Assembly: GCF_029846175.1 (NCBI RefSeq)
Contig: NZ_JARWAC010000005.1
Span: 1-64,000, forward strand
Direction: 5' to 3'
Length of the DNA: 64,000 bases
From: Sphaerisporangium sp. TRM90804
GTDB lineage: Bacteria; Actinomycetota; Actinomycetes; Streptosporangiales; Streptosporangiaceae
Shown here: one piece after another, positions 53,814-62,727 of the stretch
How the letters are laid out: each line of letters starts with the position of its first letter
How positions within the stretch are numbered: position 1 is the stretch's first letter
Notes under the pieces: model-generated
The model's database searches: none
Told to the model about the DNA's origin: nothing
What the model saw: only the letters and a program-made list of their open reading frames with translations
Position numbers and translations under genes: made by a program

Positions 53814-54740
53814 TCACGGGCGCTTGACGGCGACCACGTCGTACGGGGTCGTGGGGGTGGGGGGCGTGGTGAAGCGGCCGTTGGGGAGGTAGAGCCGGCC
53901 CGCGTAGGCGGCCACGGTGGTGGGGACGTCGAACCGGCCGTCCAGCAGCTTCTGCGTGACCCGGCCCGAGGTGCCGTCGCGGCTGAGCTTGACCTCGGTC
54001 AGGGTGTTCAGGAAGTTCTGGACGGCGTACAGCGTGCGGCCCTCCAACAGCAGGCCGTCTCCGTTGGTGAGCGACTCGCCGCCCAGGTCGACCTGGGCGG
54101 TGACGCCGGTCTTCGGGTCGGCCCGGAACAGCCCGCCGGTGTTGGACTGCACGATGAGCAGCGCGTCGCCGTCCGGGGTGGCGGCGATGCCGTTGGCGTT
54201 GATGCCCGTGCCGTAGACGATGTCCCCGGTGAGCGGCACGGTCTCGGCCTCGTCGGGCAGCCGTCCGCCGCGCAGCGGCAGCTTGTACAGCACGGGGTTG
54301 GTGGAGTCGGTGAACCACGCGGCGCCGCCCGTCAGCACCACGTCGTTGACGAACGAGGCGCCGGTGGCGAGCGTGTACGTCGCGAGCACCTTGCCCGTGC
54401 GGGTGTCGATCACACGGGCGTCGCCGCCCGTGCCGCCCGCGACGAACAGCCGCCCGCGGCCGTCGGTCTTCAGGCCCAGTGACGGCGTGCCCGGCCCGGG
54501 AGTGATCACCCGCCCGGCGCCGGTGCGCAGGTCGGCCTTGTAGATGTCGCCGGTCGCACGCGAGCCGAAGTAGGCGACCGGGCCGGGCCCGGTCGCGATG
54601 CCCTCGGGCGCGAATCCGTCCGGCAGGGGGAAGGTCTCGGGGAACGCGGTGCCCGCTTCGCGGTCCCCGTCCGTCTCGGCGTACGCGGGGGCCCCGGCGA
54701 GAACCAGGAGCAGTCCTGCTAAGACAGCGAAAGCTTTCAT
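53814..54740 (-). CDS. Secreted SMP-30/gluconolactonase-like beta-propeller protein
   Basis: A 308-residue protein with a signal peptide ('MKAFAVLAGLLLVLAGAPAY', cleaved after 'AYA'). The mature part has propeller-type repeats: 'FAPEGIATGPGPVAYFGSRA', 'GLKTDGRGRLFVAGG', 'GINANGIAATPDGDALLIVQ' and 'LPNGRFTTPP', matching extracellular SMP-30/strictosidine-synthase-like proteins. It may be a lactonase or a binding protein. I took the ATG at 54740, where the signal peptide starts; the ribosome site is weak. Isolated gene. Confidence 0.78.
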   Translation of the reverse strand: MKAFAVLAGLLLVLAGAPAYAETDGDREAGTAFPETFPLPDGFAPEGIATGPGPVAYFGSRATGDIYKADLRTGAGRVITPGPGTPSLGLKTDGRGRLFVAGGTGGDARVIDTRTGKVLATYTLATGASFVNDVVLTGGAAWFTDSTNPVLYKLPLRGGRLPDEAETVPLTGDIVYGTGINANGIAATPDGDALLIVQSNTGGLFRADPKTGVTAQVDLGGESLTNGDGLLLEGRTLYAVQNFLNTLTEVKLSRDGTSGRVTQKLLDGRFDVPTTVAAYAGRLYLPNGRFTTPPTPTTPYDVVAVKRP

Positions 54741-55005
54741 CCGGAATGTCCCGTCTTGTGATGGCTGCCGTGGTGTACCCACGTGCCCACGTGGCTTACC
54801 GATCTAACCCCCGCGGGCCTTCTCACGTACCGCGGCGGCCGTGCCACGATTCCTGACACGCCGTGTGACGTTCCCGGGAAGGCCGTGAAAGATCACGTAA
54901 GGTGATCGTCGTCCTTTCGTGACGGATCGATCCGGCTCCTCCGGCGATGCGGCCGGCCTGTGCGCGTCCGACGCGGCGCGCGTCCCCGAGCGTGAAAGGG
55001 TTCCG

Positions 55006-56985
55006 ATGCTGAGAACGCGGGCGGCCGTCGCGACTGTGGCTGCGTCCTTGCTGGCCGGCCTCTCCCCCACCCTGGCGCCGGCCCACGCCGCGCCCGTGGG
55101 CGCGGCGTCGCGGCAGGAGCCGTCGCGTGACCCGGCGACGTCCCGGCAGCAGGCCTTCAGGGACGCCGCGGCCGAGTACGGCGTGCCCGAGCCGGTCCTG
55201 CTCGGCGTCTCCTACCTGTCGTCCCGATGGGACGCCAACCAGGGCGCGCCGAGCGTCGCGGCCGGGTACGGCCCCATGCACCTCACCGACGCCCGCACGG
55301 CCCTGGCCGCCGCGCGCCCGCACCACGGCGCGGGCACCGAGGATCCGCGCGGCGACGACGCCAGGCCCGCGGGGCCGCCGGCGGAGCCCGCCCCGGCGCC
55401 TCCCACGGAGGCGGCGCAGACGGTGGACGAGGCCGCCCGCCTCACCGGCCTTCCCGCCGCCACGCTGGCCGCCGACCCCGACGCCAACGTCCGCGGCGGC
55501 GCGGCCCTGCTCGCCCGGTACCAGCGAGAGCTGGGGCTGCCGGCCGGCGGGGACGCCGGGAGCTGGTACGGGGCGGTGGCCCGCTACTCGGGCGCCGAGG
55601 GCCGGCAGGCCGCGCGGCGGTTCGCCGACGAGGTGTTCACGCTGGTCAGGTCGGGCGCGCACCGGGTCACCGACGACGGGCAGGAGGTTTCGCTGCCCCC
55701 GTCGCCGGAGATCGCTCCGCGCATGGAGCAAGTCGACCGCCTGGGCCTGCCGGAGGCCGCCGGGGGCAGGAACGCCGAGTGCCCGCGCTCGCTGGCCTGC
55801 GAGTGGATCCCGGCGCCGTACCAGAAGCTGGGCGAGCCGCCGACGTCCTACGGCAACCACGACCTGGCCTCCCGGCCCCGCGACCTGAAGATCGACTACA
55901 TCGTCGTCCACGACACCGAGGCGACGTACGACACGACGCTCCGGCTGGTCAGCGACCCGGCCTACGTAAGCTGGCACTACACGATCCGCTCCTCCGACGG
56001 CCACATCGCCCAGCACGTCCGCCACAAGGACGTGGCCTGGCACGCCGGCAACTGGTACATCAACTCCAAGTCGATCGGCATCGAGCACGAGGGCTTCCTG
56101 GCCACGGCCGGGCGCTGGTACACCGAGGCGATGTACCGCAGCTCGGCCGCACTGGTGCGCTACCTGGCCAAGCGGTACGACATCCCGCTCGACCGGGCGC
56201 ACATCATCGGCCACGACAACGTGCCCGGCACGCTGCCCGGCAACGTGGCGGGCATGCACGTGGACCCGGGGCCCTACTGGGACTGGGGGCACTACTTCGA
56301 GCTGCTGCACCGCCCCTTCAAGCCCACGGGCGGCCCCGGCGGCCTGGTGACGATCAGGACCGACTACGCCCGGCACCGCCCGCGCTACACCGGCTGCCAG
56401 GCTGCAGGCACCGACTGCCCGCCGCACGGCTCGGCGTCGGTCTGGCTGCACACCGCGCCGGCCCACAACGCCCCCCTGGTCAGGGACATCGGGCGGCGGC
56501 CGAACGGGGAGTCCACCTACGAGGTCTACGACCACGGCGCCCGCGCCACCACGGGCCAGCAGTTCGCCCTGGCGGGCCGCAGGGGCGACTGGACGGCCAT
56601 CTGGTACCTCGGCCAGCTCGCCTGGTTCCACAACCCGCCCGGCCGTCCCACCGCCGTCGAGGCCACCGGCTACGTCGTCACGCCCAAGCCCGGCGCCGCC
56701 GCGATCCCCGTGTACGGCAGGGCCTACCCCGAGCCGGAGGCCTTCCCCGCCGGCGTGCCGGTGCAGACCATCACCCCGCTGCAGTACACGATCGCCCAGG
56801 GCCAGCGGTACGCCGCCGGCCTGGCCACCCGGGGCGAGTACTACTACTCCACCACCTTCGACGTCGCCACCCATCGCGTCGTGCGCGGCCGCCTGCTGTA
56901 CTACCAGATCCAGCTCGGCCACCGCATCGCGTTCGTCAAGGCCGCGGACGTGGACCTGCTCCCGTCGGCGGGCAAGCTCCACTGA
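55006..56985 (+). CDS. Secreted N-acetylmuramoyl-L-alanine amidase, multi-domain
   Basis: A 659-residue exported peptidoglycan hydrolase. The signal peptide is 'AAVATVAASLLAGLSPTLAP' with cleavage after 'AHA'. Residues ~45-210 resemble a lytic-transglycosylase-like helical domain ('FRDAAAEYGVPEPVLLGVSY', 'AGYGPMHLTD', 'GGAALLARYQRELG'). The Amidase_2 domain (~295-435) has zinc ligands H302 ('VVHDTEA'), H403 ('GHDNVPG') and an Asp in 'HVDPGPYWDW', plus the catalytic Glu in 'SIGIEHEGF'. The C-terminal ~220 residues look like SH3-type repeats ('SVWLHTAPAHNAPLVRD'). It cleaves stem peptides from muramic acid, probably in growth or sporulation. The ATG at 55006 follows 'aaaggg'. Confidence 0.88.
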   Translation: MLRTRAAVATVAASLLAGLSPTLAPAHAAPVGAASRQEPSRDPATSRQQAFRDAAAEYGVPEPVLLGVSYLSSRWDANQGAPSVAAGYGPMHLTDARTALAAARPHHGAGTEDPRGDDARPAGPPAEPAPAPPTEAAQTVDEAARLTGLPAATLAADPDANVRGGAALLARYQRELGLPAGGDAGSWYGAVARYSGAEGRQAARRFADEVFTLVRSGAHRVTDDGQEVSLPPSPEIAPRMEQVDRLGLPEAAGGRNAECPRSLACEWIPAPYQKLGEPPTSYGNHDLASRPRDLKIDYIVVHDTEATYDTTLRLVSDPAYVSWHYTIRSSDGHIAQHVRHKDVAWHAGNWYINSKSIGIEHEGFLATAGRWYTEAMYRSSAALVRYLAKRYDIPLDRAHIIGHDNVPGTLPGNVAGMHVDPGPYWDWGHYFELLHRPFKPTGGPGGLVTIRTDYARHRPRYTGCQAAGTDCPPHGSASVWLHTAPAHNAPLVRDIGRRPNGESTYEVYDHGARATTGQQFALAGRRGDWTAIWYLGQLAWFHNPPGRPTAVEATGYVVTPKPGAAAIPVYGRAYPEPEAFPAGVPVQTITPLQYTIAQGQRYAAGLATRGEYYYSTTFDVATHRVVRGRLLYYQIQLGHRIAFVKAADVDLLPSAGKLH

Positions 56986-57020
56986 CCCGCGGAGCCCGCT
57001 CGACCGGGCGGGCGGCGATC

Positions 57021-57069
57021 CGGATCACCGGCCCGGGTGCTCCTTCTTTCCGGCTATCACGGTGATCCG
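57021..57069. other. 10-bp inverted repeat between amidase and SARP genes
   Basis: 'cggatcaccg' (57021-57030) and 'cggtgatccg' (57060-57069) flank 29 bases, 36 bases after the amidase stop. It may be a terminator stem or a regulatory site upstream of the SARP gene. Confidence 0.4.
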
Positions 57070-57156
57070 CCGGTATAGGAACACCGGTCGCCCGCGGGGC
57101 GCCGCCCTCCTACCGGGGTGTCTGTCTGCTCGGAGAAAAGGCCCGTCCGAGAGGTT

Positions 57157-57198
57157 CCTTGGGCCCACTTCGCGTTTTTCGCTTAGTATTTACCTGCC
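57157..57198 (+). promoter_or_regulatory. Candidate leaderless promoter of the second SARP gene
   Basis: A -10-like 'tagtat' at 57182-57187 lies only 11 bases before the ATG, with 'ttgggc' at 57157-57162 as a possible -35 (19-base spacing). No Shine-Dalgarno is present, so transcription may start at or next to the ATG. Confidence 0.35.
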
Positions 57199-60087
57199 AT
57201 GACAAGGGGAGCGCATCGCGGGAACCTTCGATTTCAGATACTGGGGCCGCTCACGCTCACGGTAGACGGGTCCCCCGTCGACCTGAAGGGCGGGAAGGTC
57301 CAGACACTTTTGGCCCTCCTTCTCAGCAGTCCCAATATCGCCGTCCCGGACGACCAACTGGTCGACGGTCTCTGGCCGTCCGATCCGCCTCCCTCGACGG
57401 CGGCGAACCTCCGGGCTTACATCCGCACGCTGAGAGGAATACTCGGCGATCCCGAACGCATCATCCGGGCCGCCCGCGGTTATCTGCTGGAGGTCGAGCC
57501 CCACGAGGTGGACGCCCTGAGGTTCGGGCGGTTGACCTCCAGGAGTGAGCAGCTCCTCCGCACGAACGACACCGCGCTCGCCGCCGAGACCCTCCGTTCA
57601 GCACTCGACGAATGGACCGGAACCCCCTTCGCGGGGCTTCACGACTGCGCCATCCTCCGAACGGAGGCGGCGGTGCTCGAGGAGCAGCGGCTCACCGCCA
57701 CGAACCAGTGGATCGAGCTGCAGTTCGACCTCGGACGGCACACGGACATGATCCCGGTCCTGGTTCAGCTCGTCGAGGACTTCCCGCTGCGCGAGACGCT
57801 GCGCGCCCGGCTGATGGAGGCGCTCTACCGTTCCGGTCGCCAGGCGGAGGCCCTGGAGCTCTACCGGGGGACGCGCACGCTCTTCGTCGAGTCGCTCGGC
57901 ATCGAACCCGGCCCCCAGTTGCGCGACCTGGAGCAGGCGATCCTGCGTGGCGCCGTTCCCCTCAAGGGGACTCCCGTCAAGTCCGCGCCCACCCCGTGCA
58001 ACGTCCCCGCCGACACCCCCGACTTCACCGGGCGTTCGGAGGAGATCGCCACCATCGTCGACTGGCTGACCGCCGGCGGGCAGGGCAGCCCGTCGATCGT
58101 GGCCATCTCCGCACCCGGCGGCGTCGGCAAGACCACCCTCGCCATCCACCTGGCCCATCGGCTGCGCGGCGAGTTCCCCGACGGGCAGATCTACGTCCCG
58201 CTCAGGGGGGCCGAGGCGGAGCGACGCATCGCGCCGGGTGTCGCGCTGGCCGGCCTGCTGCGCACGCTCGGGGTGCCCGACGCCCTGCTTCCCGAGCACA
58301 TCGACGAGCGCAGTGCGATGCTCCGGGACGTCCTGTCAGAACGCCGGACTCTACTGGTCCTCGACGACGCCTCCGACGAGAGCCAGATCATGCCGCTCAT
58401 TCCCGGCACAGGCGGCTGCGCCGTCCTGGTGACGAGCCGGCACCGCATCACCGCCGTGCCCGGTATCCGCTCCCTTGAGCTGGAGTCCTTCACCGAAGAG
58501 CAGGCGCTCGACTTCCTCCGCCACATGGTGGGCGTCGACCGCATGAGGAACAGCACGCAGGACGGCGCCCGGCTGGTCAGCCTCTGCGGCCGTCATCCCC
58601 TCGCGCTGCGGGTCACCGGGGCCCGGCTGTCCGCCCGGCCGCACTGGCCGCTGGCCCGGATGGTCAGCCGGCTGGCGGACGAACACCGCCGGTTCGACGA
58701 GCTCGTGCACGGCCAGCTGGACGTCCGGGCGAACCTCATGCTCTCCTACAACGGCCTGGAGCCGCAGGCCAGGCTTCTGCTCATGTTGCTCGGCAGCCTG
58801 GAGGTCGTCGACCTGGAGGAGTGGCTGGCGTCGGCGCTCCTGGACCGCCCTCTGCGAGAGGCCCAGGACGTCCTGGACCAGCTGGCCCACAGCCATCTGA
58901 TCACCGTGACGGCCGCTCACGACCGCCTACCTCGCTACGGCCTGCACGATCTCGTCCGTATCTTCGCCCGTGAACGCGCACAGATCGAGGTCGCGCCGCC
59001 CGACCTGCGCGCGGCGGTGGAGCGAGCCCTCGGCGCGATGCTGACGGTGACCGAATACGCCCACACCCTGCTGGCCGGCCACGACCACCTCGTCGTCCAC
59101 AGCCGGGCCCCGCGCACGCCCGTCGACGACGGGCAGCTCAAGGAGATCGTGACCGATCCCGTCGCCTGGTGTGAGGCCGAGCTGCCCAACCTCTCCGGCG
59201 CCGTCCGTCAGGCCGCGCAGCAGGGCTTCGACGAGCTGTGCTGGGATCTCGCGGTGACCGCCGCGCCCCTCCTTGAGATCCGCCGGCACCACGACGAGTG
59301 GCAGCAGATGCACGAGATCGCCCTGGCCGCGGTCAGGGCCGCCGGCAACCACCGCGGGGAGGCCGTCCTCCTGGCCGAGCTCGGCGAACTGGACCTCCAC
59401 CGGCACGACTACACCGCGGCGGCCAGGTCCGCCGAGCGGGCGACCCAGATGTTCGTGGAGCTGGGTGACGGGCACGCTCAGGCCATCACCGAGCACAAGC
59501 TGGCCATCCTCGACCGCTTGGACGGGCGGCTTCACAAGGCCCTCTCCCGGGCCGAGCGCAGCGCGAGCACCTTGAGCGCGCTCGGTGACGTCGGCAACGG
59601 GGCGCTCGTCCTGCGCCAGATCGGGCAGATCCACATCCAGCTCGGCAACCTGGACGCGGCGCGGGACAAGCTCGAAACGGCCCTGAGCATGGCGGAGCAG
59701 GTGGGGGCGGCTCGCCTGGCCCAGCAGGTGAACTACAGGCTGGGCGAGCTCGACCTCGGATGCGGGAGGGCGACCGCCGCCGCCGTTCGGTTCGAGCAGG
59801 TGCGTGAGTTCTGCCAGAGCATCAACGACCGGGTGGGCGTGGCCTACAGCCTGTACGGGCTGGGCAGGGCTCTGGCCGCGCTGACCGAGATGGACGCCGC
59901 TCACCACAGCCTCATGCTCGCGTTGTCCCACGCGCGCGAGACCGGCGAGCGGGTCGTGGAAGCCGACGTGCTCCACCATCTCGGCCGGGTGGCCCTGAGC
60001 CGGGGTCGATCGGACGAGGCCTCCGAGGTGTTCCGCCTGGCGCACGCCATCTGTCAGGCCCTCGGCATCAAGCCGGCGTGGAGCTAG
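57199..60087 (+). CDS. SARP-type regulator with NB-ARC and TPR domains (AfsR-like)
   Basis: A 962-residue AfsR-type protein. The winged helix begins 'RFQILGPLTLTVDGSPVDLK' (11-100, with 'GDPERIIRAARGYLLEV'), the activation domain spans ~108-255 ('ALYRSGRQAEALELYRGTR'), NB-ARC carries the P-loop 'APGGVGKTT' (~305-313), 'RRTLLVLDDASDE' and 'VLVTSRHRI', then 'RYGLHDLVRIFARERAQ' and C-terminal TPRs. It probably activates the convergent operon of MetRS-like, ATP-grasp and MFS genes, or genes beyond the window. No TTA codon was seen. No ribosome site is visible, suggesting leaderless translation. Confidence 0.92.
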   Translation: MTRGAHRGNLRFQILGPLTLTVDGSPVDLKGGKVQTLLALLLSSPNIAVPDDQLVDGLWPSDPPPSTAANLRAYIRTLRGILGDPERIIRAARGYLLEVEPHEVDALRFGRLTSRSEQLLRTNDTALAAETLRSALDEWTGTPFAGLHDCAILRTEAAVLEEQRLTATNQWIELQFDLGRHTDMIPVLVQLVEDFPLRETLRARLMEALYRSGRQAEALELYRGTRTLFVESLGIEPGPQLRDLEQAILRGAVPLKGTPVKSAPTPCNVPADTPDFTGRSEEIATIVDWLTAGGQGSPSIVAISAPGGVGKTTLAIHLAHRLRGEFPDGQIYVPLRGAEAERRIAPGVALAGLLRTLGVPDALLPEHIDERSAMLRDVLSERRTLLVLDDASDESQIMPLIPGTGGCAVLVTSRHRITAVPGIRSLELESFTEEQALDFLRHMVGVDRMRNSTQDGARLVSLCGRHPLALRVTGARLSARPHWPLARMVSRLADEHRRFDELVHGQLDVRANLMLSYNGLEPQARLLLMLLGSLEVVDLEEWLASALLDRPLREAQDVLDQLAHSHLITVTAAHDRLPRYGLHDLVRIFARERAQIEVAPPDLRAAVERALGAMLTVTEYAHTLLAGHDHLVVHSRAPRTPVDDGQLKEIVTDPVAWCEAELPNLSGAVRQAAQQGFDELCWDLAVTAAPLLEIRRHHDEWQQMHEIALAAVRAAGNHRGEAVLLAELGELDLHRHDYTAAARSAERATQMFVELGDGHAQAITEHKLAILDRLDGRLHKALSRAERSASTLSALGDVGNGALVLRQIGQIHIQLGNLDAARDKLETALSMAEQVGAARLAQQVNYRLGELDLGCGRATAAAVRFEQVREFCQSINDRVGVAYSLYGLGRALAALTEMDAAHHSLMLALSHARETGERVVEADVLHHLGRVALSRGRSDEASEVFRLAHAICQALGIKPAWS

Positions 60088-60166
60088 CCGGCGCCGCGCG
60101 GTCCGGCCTCGCCGGTGAGCCGGGCGGGTGCGTCGAGGGGCAAGAATCCCCACTCGGCAGATCGGC

Positions 60167-61423
60167 TCAGCCGGGGGCAAGGGCGTCCTCCCGCTCGTCG
60201 CGAGCCAGCGTCCGCGTACCTCGGTCGGCGATGCTCACGACCACGGCGAGGACGATGACGACGGCGCTCAGCGTGAATACGAACGAGGCGTCGAACCGGG
60301 AGATGGCCGCGGCCGTCAGGGCGAGCCCCGCGGGCCTCAGGATGAAGGACCCCGCGTAGTCGAACGACGAGACCCGTGACAGCGACGAGTTGGGAATGTG
60401 CTGCTGCAGAGCCGTGTCCCACAGCGTGTTGGGGAAGCTGATCGCGACACCGGCCAGTAGCCCGCCCACGATCAGCAGAGGCGCCTCTGGCGCGGCGCCG
60501 AGCACCACGATCAGCGGGGTGGTGAGCAGCATCAGGACGCGCGCGGGCAGCAGGAGCAGGCGCGGCCGGTACCGCACCGCGAGCGCGCTGCCCAGAACCT
60601 CGCCGACGCCGAGGCTTGCGGCGACGGCTCCCCACAGGAGGCCGCCCTTCTCGGAGCCGGACAGCGACACCGGGCCCAGCACGTGAAGCGAGGAGTAGAC
60701 GAAGTTGAAGACCATGAAGAAGACGATGCCCGTCCACACCCAGGATCGGCTCCGCACCTCGTGCCAGCCGCCCCGGAGCTCACGCAGGAAGTTGGCCTGC
60801 GTGTCGCCCCTGGGCCCGGCGGGGACCCGGAGCCGGCGAAGCAGCAGCAGGCTGCCCAGGAACGTGAACCCGTCCACGATGAGCGCCCAGCCGGCCCCCA
60901 CGAAGACCACCGCCAGCCCGGCGAGCATCGGCCCGGTGCTCACCGCCAGGTTCCGGGTGAACGACAGCAGCGCGTTGGCCTCCTGCACGAGTCGCGACGG
61001 CACGGTGTCGGCGACCAGTCCCACGGACGCGGGCACGAAGAGGGCGCTCGCGGCGCCGGCCATACCGTGAAGAACGATCATCGCCCACAAGGACGCGTGT
61101 CCCGACAGCAGGAGAAGGCCGAGGGTGATCTGGGAGGACATGCTGATCCCGTCCGAAAGGATCATGAGCCGCTTGCGCGGCAGCCGGTCGGCCCAGACCC
61201 CGCCGACCAGCATGAAGACGATCTGTGCCACCGAGTAGGACATGAGGACCAGGCCGAGGTCCACCGCGGAGCCCGTCGCGGTGAGCACGCCGAAGGCCAA
61301 GGCGACGGGGGTCAGGGCACTGCCGACCGTGGACAGCGCGTTGGCGAGGAACTGATCGCGGAACTGGGGGATTCTCACCAGTTCCGCGACGTTGCTCCAG
61401 TGAACGCCGGTCCTGTCCCTCAT
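60167..61423 (-). CDS. MFS exporter
   Basis: A 418-residue major facilitator with about 12 membrane helices; the A-motif is 'GGVWADRLPRKRLMILSDG'. It resembles the MFS_3/EntS-like exporters common in antibiotic clusters. Its ATG overlaps the stop of the ATP-grasp gene (ATGA), so the exporter is made with the ligase and probably carries its product out and gives self-resistance. It is convergent with the SARP gene. Confidence 0.88.
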   Translation of the reverse strand: MRDRTGVHWSNVAELVRIPQFRDQFLANALSTVGSALTPVALAFGVLTATGSAVDLGLVLMSYSVAQIVFMLVGGVWADRLPRKRLMILSDGISMSSQITLGLLLLSGHASLWAMIVLHGMAGAASALFVPASVGLVADTVPSRLVQEANALLSFTRNLAVSTGPMLAGLAVVFVGAGWALIVDGFTFLGSLLLLRRLRVPAGPRGDTQANFLRELRGGWHEVRSRSWVWTGIVFFMVFNFVYSSLHVLGPVSLSGSEKGGLLWGAVAASLGVGEVLGSALAVRYRPRLLLLPARVLMLLTTPLIVVLGAAPEAPLLIVGGLLAGVAISFPNTLWDTALQQHIPNSSLSRVSSFDYAGSFILRPAGLALTAAAISRFDASFVFTLSAVVIVLAVVVSIADRGTRTLARDEREDALAPG

Positions 61424-62646
61424 GGGGCTTCGAGTGGCGCGAACTCGACCACGTACTCGTCCATGACCCTCCGGGCCGCGGCGCGGACGCTCCGCTCGTC
61501 CGGCCCGGTGAGCCTGAACCGCCCGGGGACGTGGAAGTAGCCCCCGGTCCCGTCGAACACCTCACCGGGCTCGGGCAGCACTTCGGCGTACACCTGGGGG
61601 ACCACCCCGGTCATGGCGGTGCGACGGACCACCCGGCCGGGAAGGTGACGAGGCTCCGGCATCACCACCCAGCCGGCCGAGGCGTCCCCGGAACGCGGCC
61701 GCGCCGACTGCAGCGGGATGCCGAGGACGGTGCGGAAGCTCTCCGCCATCAGGTCGACGCCGTGGAAGTCCCGATGGATGTACGGCACCTCAGCTCCGCC
61801 CGGGCGCATCCCCGCCTCCAGGAACACGAGCCCGCCGTCCGGCCGGCGGATGATCTCGACGTGAAAGCAGCCGGTCACGAGCCCCAGGGCCTTGACACAG
61901 GTGATCGCCAGCTCGGAGATCTGCTCGCGGAGCGGGCCGGCGTCGAGTGAGGCGGAACCGAGCGGCTTGCCCCGGAGGAAGTCCAGGGGCGTGTTGACAT
62001 AACCCGAGACGCTCAGGAAGTGCCGCCGCCCTTCGGAGAGGACTCCGTCGGCATGGTAGATCTCCGTGGAGACGAACTCCTCGCACTCGAACCGCGTGAG
62101 ATCCAGCCCTTGGACCGCGGCGGTGAGCTCTCGCTCGTCGCCGAGGATTCGCACGCCGACGGACCCCGCCTCGGCTCGCGGTTTGAGCACCAGCGGATAA
62201 CCGATCCGAGCGGAGATCTCCGCGAGCGGCGGGGAGGAGCCCAGTTCCATGAACCGGGGAATCGGAAGGTCCTGTTTGGCCAGGCGGTCCTTCATGACGA
62301 CCTTGTCCCTGAAGGCCCGCACGAGGTCGGCGCCCGGCCCCGGGCAGCCGAACTCCTCGCGAAGCAACGCCGCGGTGAGCACGTCGTGCTCGGAGAGCGC
62401 GGCGATCCCGTCGAAGGGGCCGTACCGTTCCGCGAGCTCCCGGGCCGGTGCGACCAGGGTCGCCGGTCGGAGGTCCGCGACGGTGGCGACCCTGCCCGGT
62501 TCGACCGGGCCCAGCGCCTTGACGCACCCGGGCGGGGTCAGGAACGACAGAGCGCAGTCGTGCCCCGCGCAGTACCGGAAGTACTCGGCGTCCTCGTCGT
62601 CGTACCGGTTGACGACCAGGTAGTGAGGGAGAGCCCGGCTCGGCAT
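61420..62646 (-). CDS. ATP-grasp ligase
   Basis: A 408-residue ATP-grasp enzyme. ATP-binding strands read 'IGYPLVLKPRAEAGSVGVRI' and 'FECEEFVS'; the Mg/catalytic region is 'FHVEIIRRPDGGLVFLEAGM' followed by 'RPGGAEVPY', with the conserved Glu and Arg. This matches the carboxylate-amine ligase group (L-amino-acid ligase or BacD-like), which activates a carboxylate as an acyl phosphate and joins it to an amine. Upstream (81 bases) is the MetRS-like gene and downstream the overlapping exporter. Together they suggest formation of a small amide or dipeptide-type natural product. The ATG at 62646 has 'aggacc' upstream. Confidence 0.88.
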   Translation of the reverse strand: MPSRALPHYLVVNRYDDEDAEYFRYCAGHDCALSFLTPPGCVKALGPVEPGRVATVADLRPATLVAPARELAERYGPFDGIAALSEHDVLTAALLREEFGCPGPGADLVRAFRDKVVMKDRLAKQDLPIPRFMELGSSPPLAEISARIGYPLVLKPRAEAGSVGVRILGDERELTAAVQGLDLTRFECEEFVSTEIYHADGVLSEGRRHFLSVSGYVNTPLDFLRGKPLGSASLDAGPLREQISELAITCVKALGLVTGCFHVEIIRRPDGGLVFLEAGMRPGGAEVPYIHRDFHGVDLMAESFRTVLGIPLQSARPRSGDASAGWVVMPEPRHLPGRVVRRTAMTGVVPQVYAEVLPEPGEVFDGTGGYFHVPGRFRLTGPDERSVRAAARRVMDEYVVEFAPLEAP

Positions 62647-62727
62647 GGTGGTCCTGTCGGTCGAGGTGGGTGGGATCGCGGCGGCCGCGGCGCGGGAGCG
62701 GTCACGGTGACTCCAGGCCGCGGGGTG

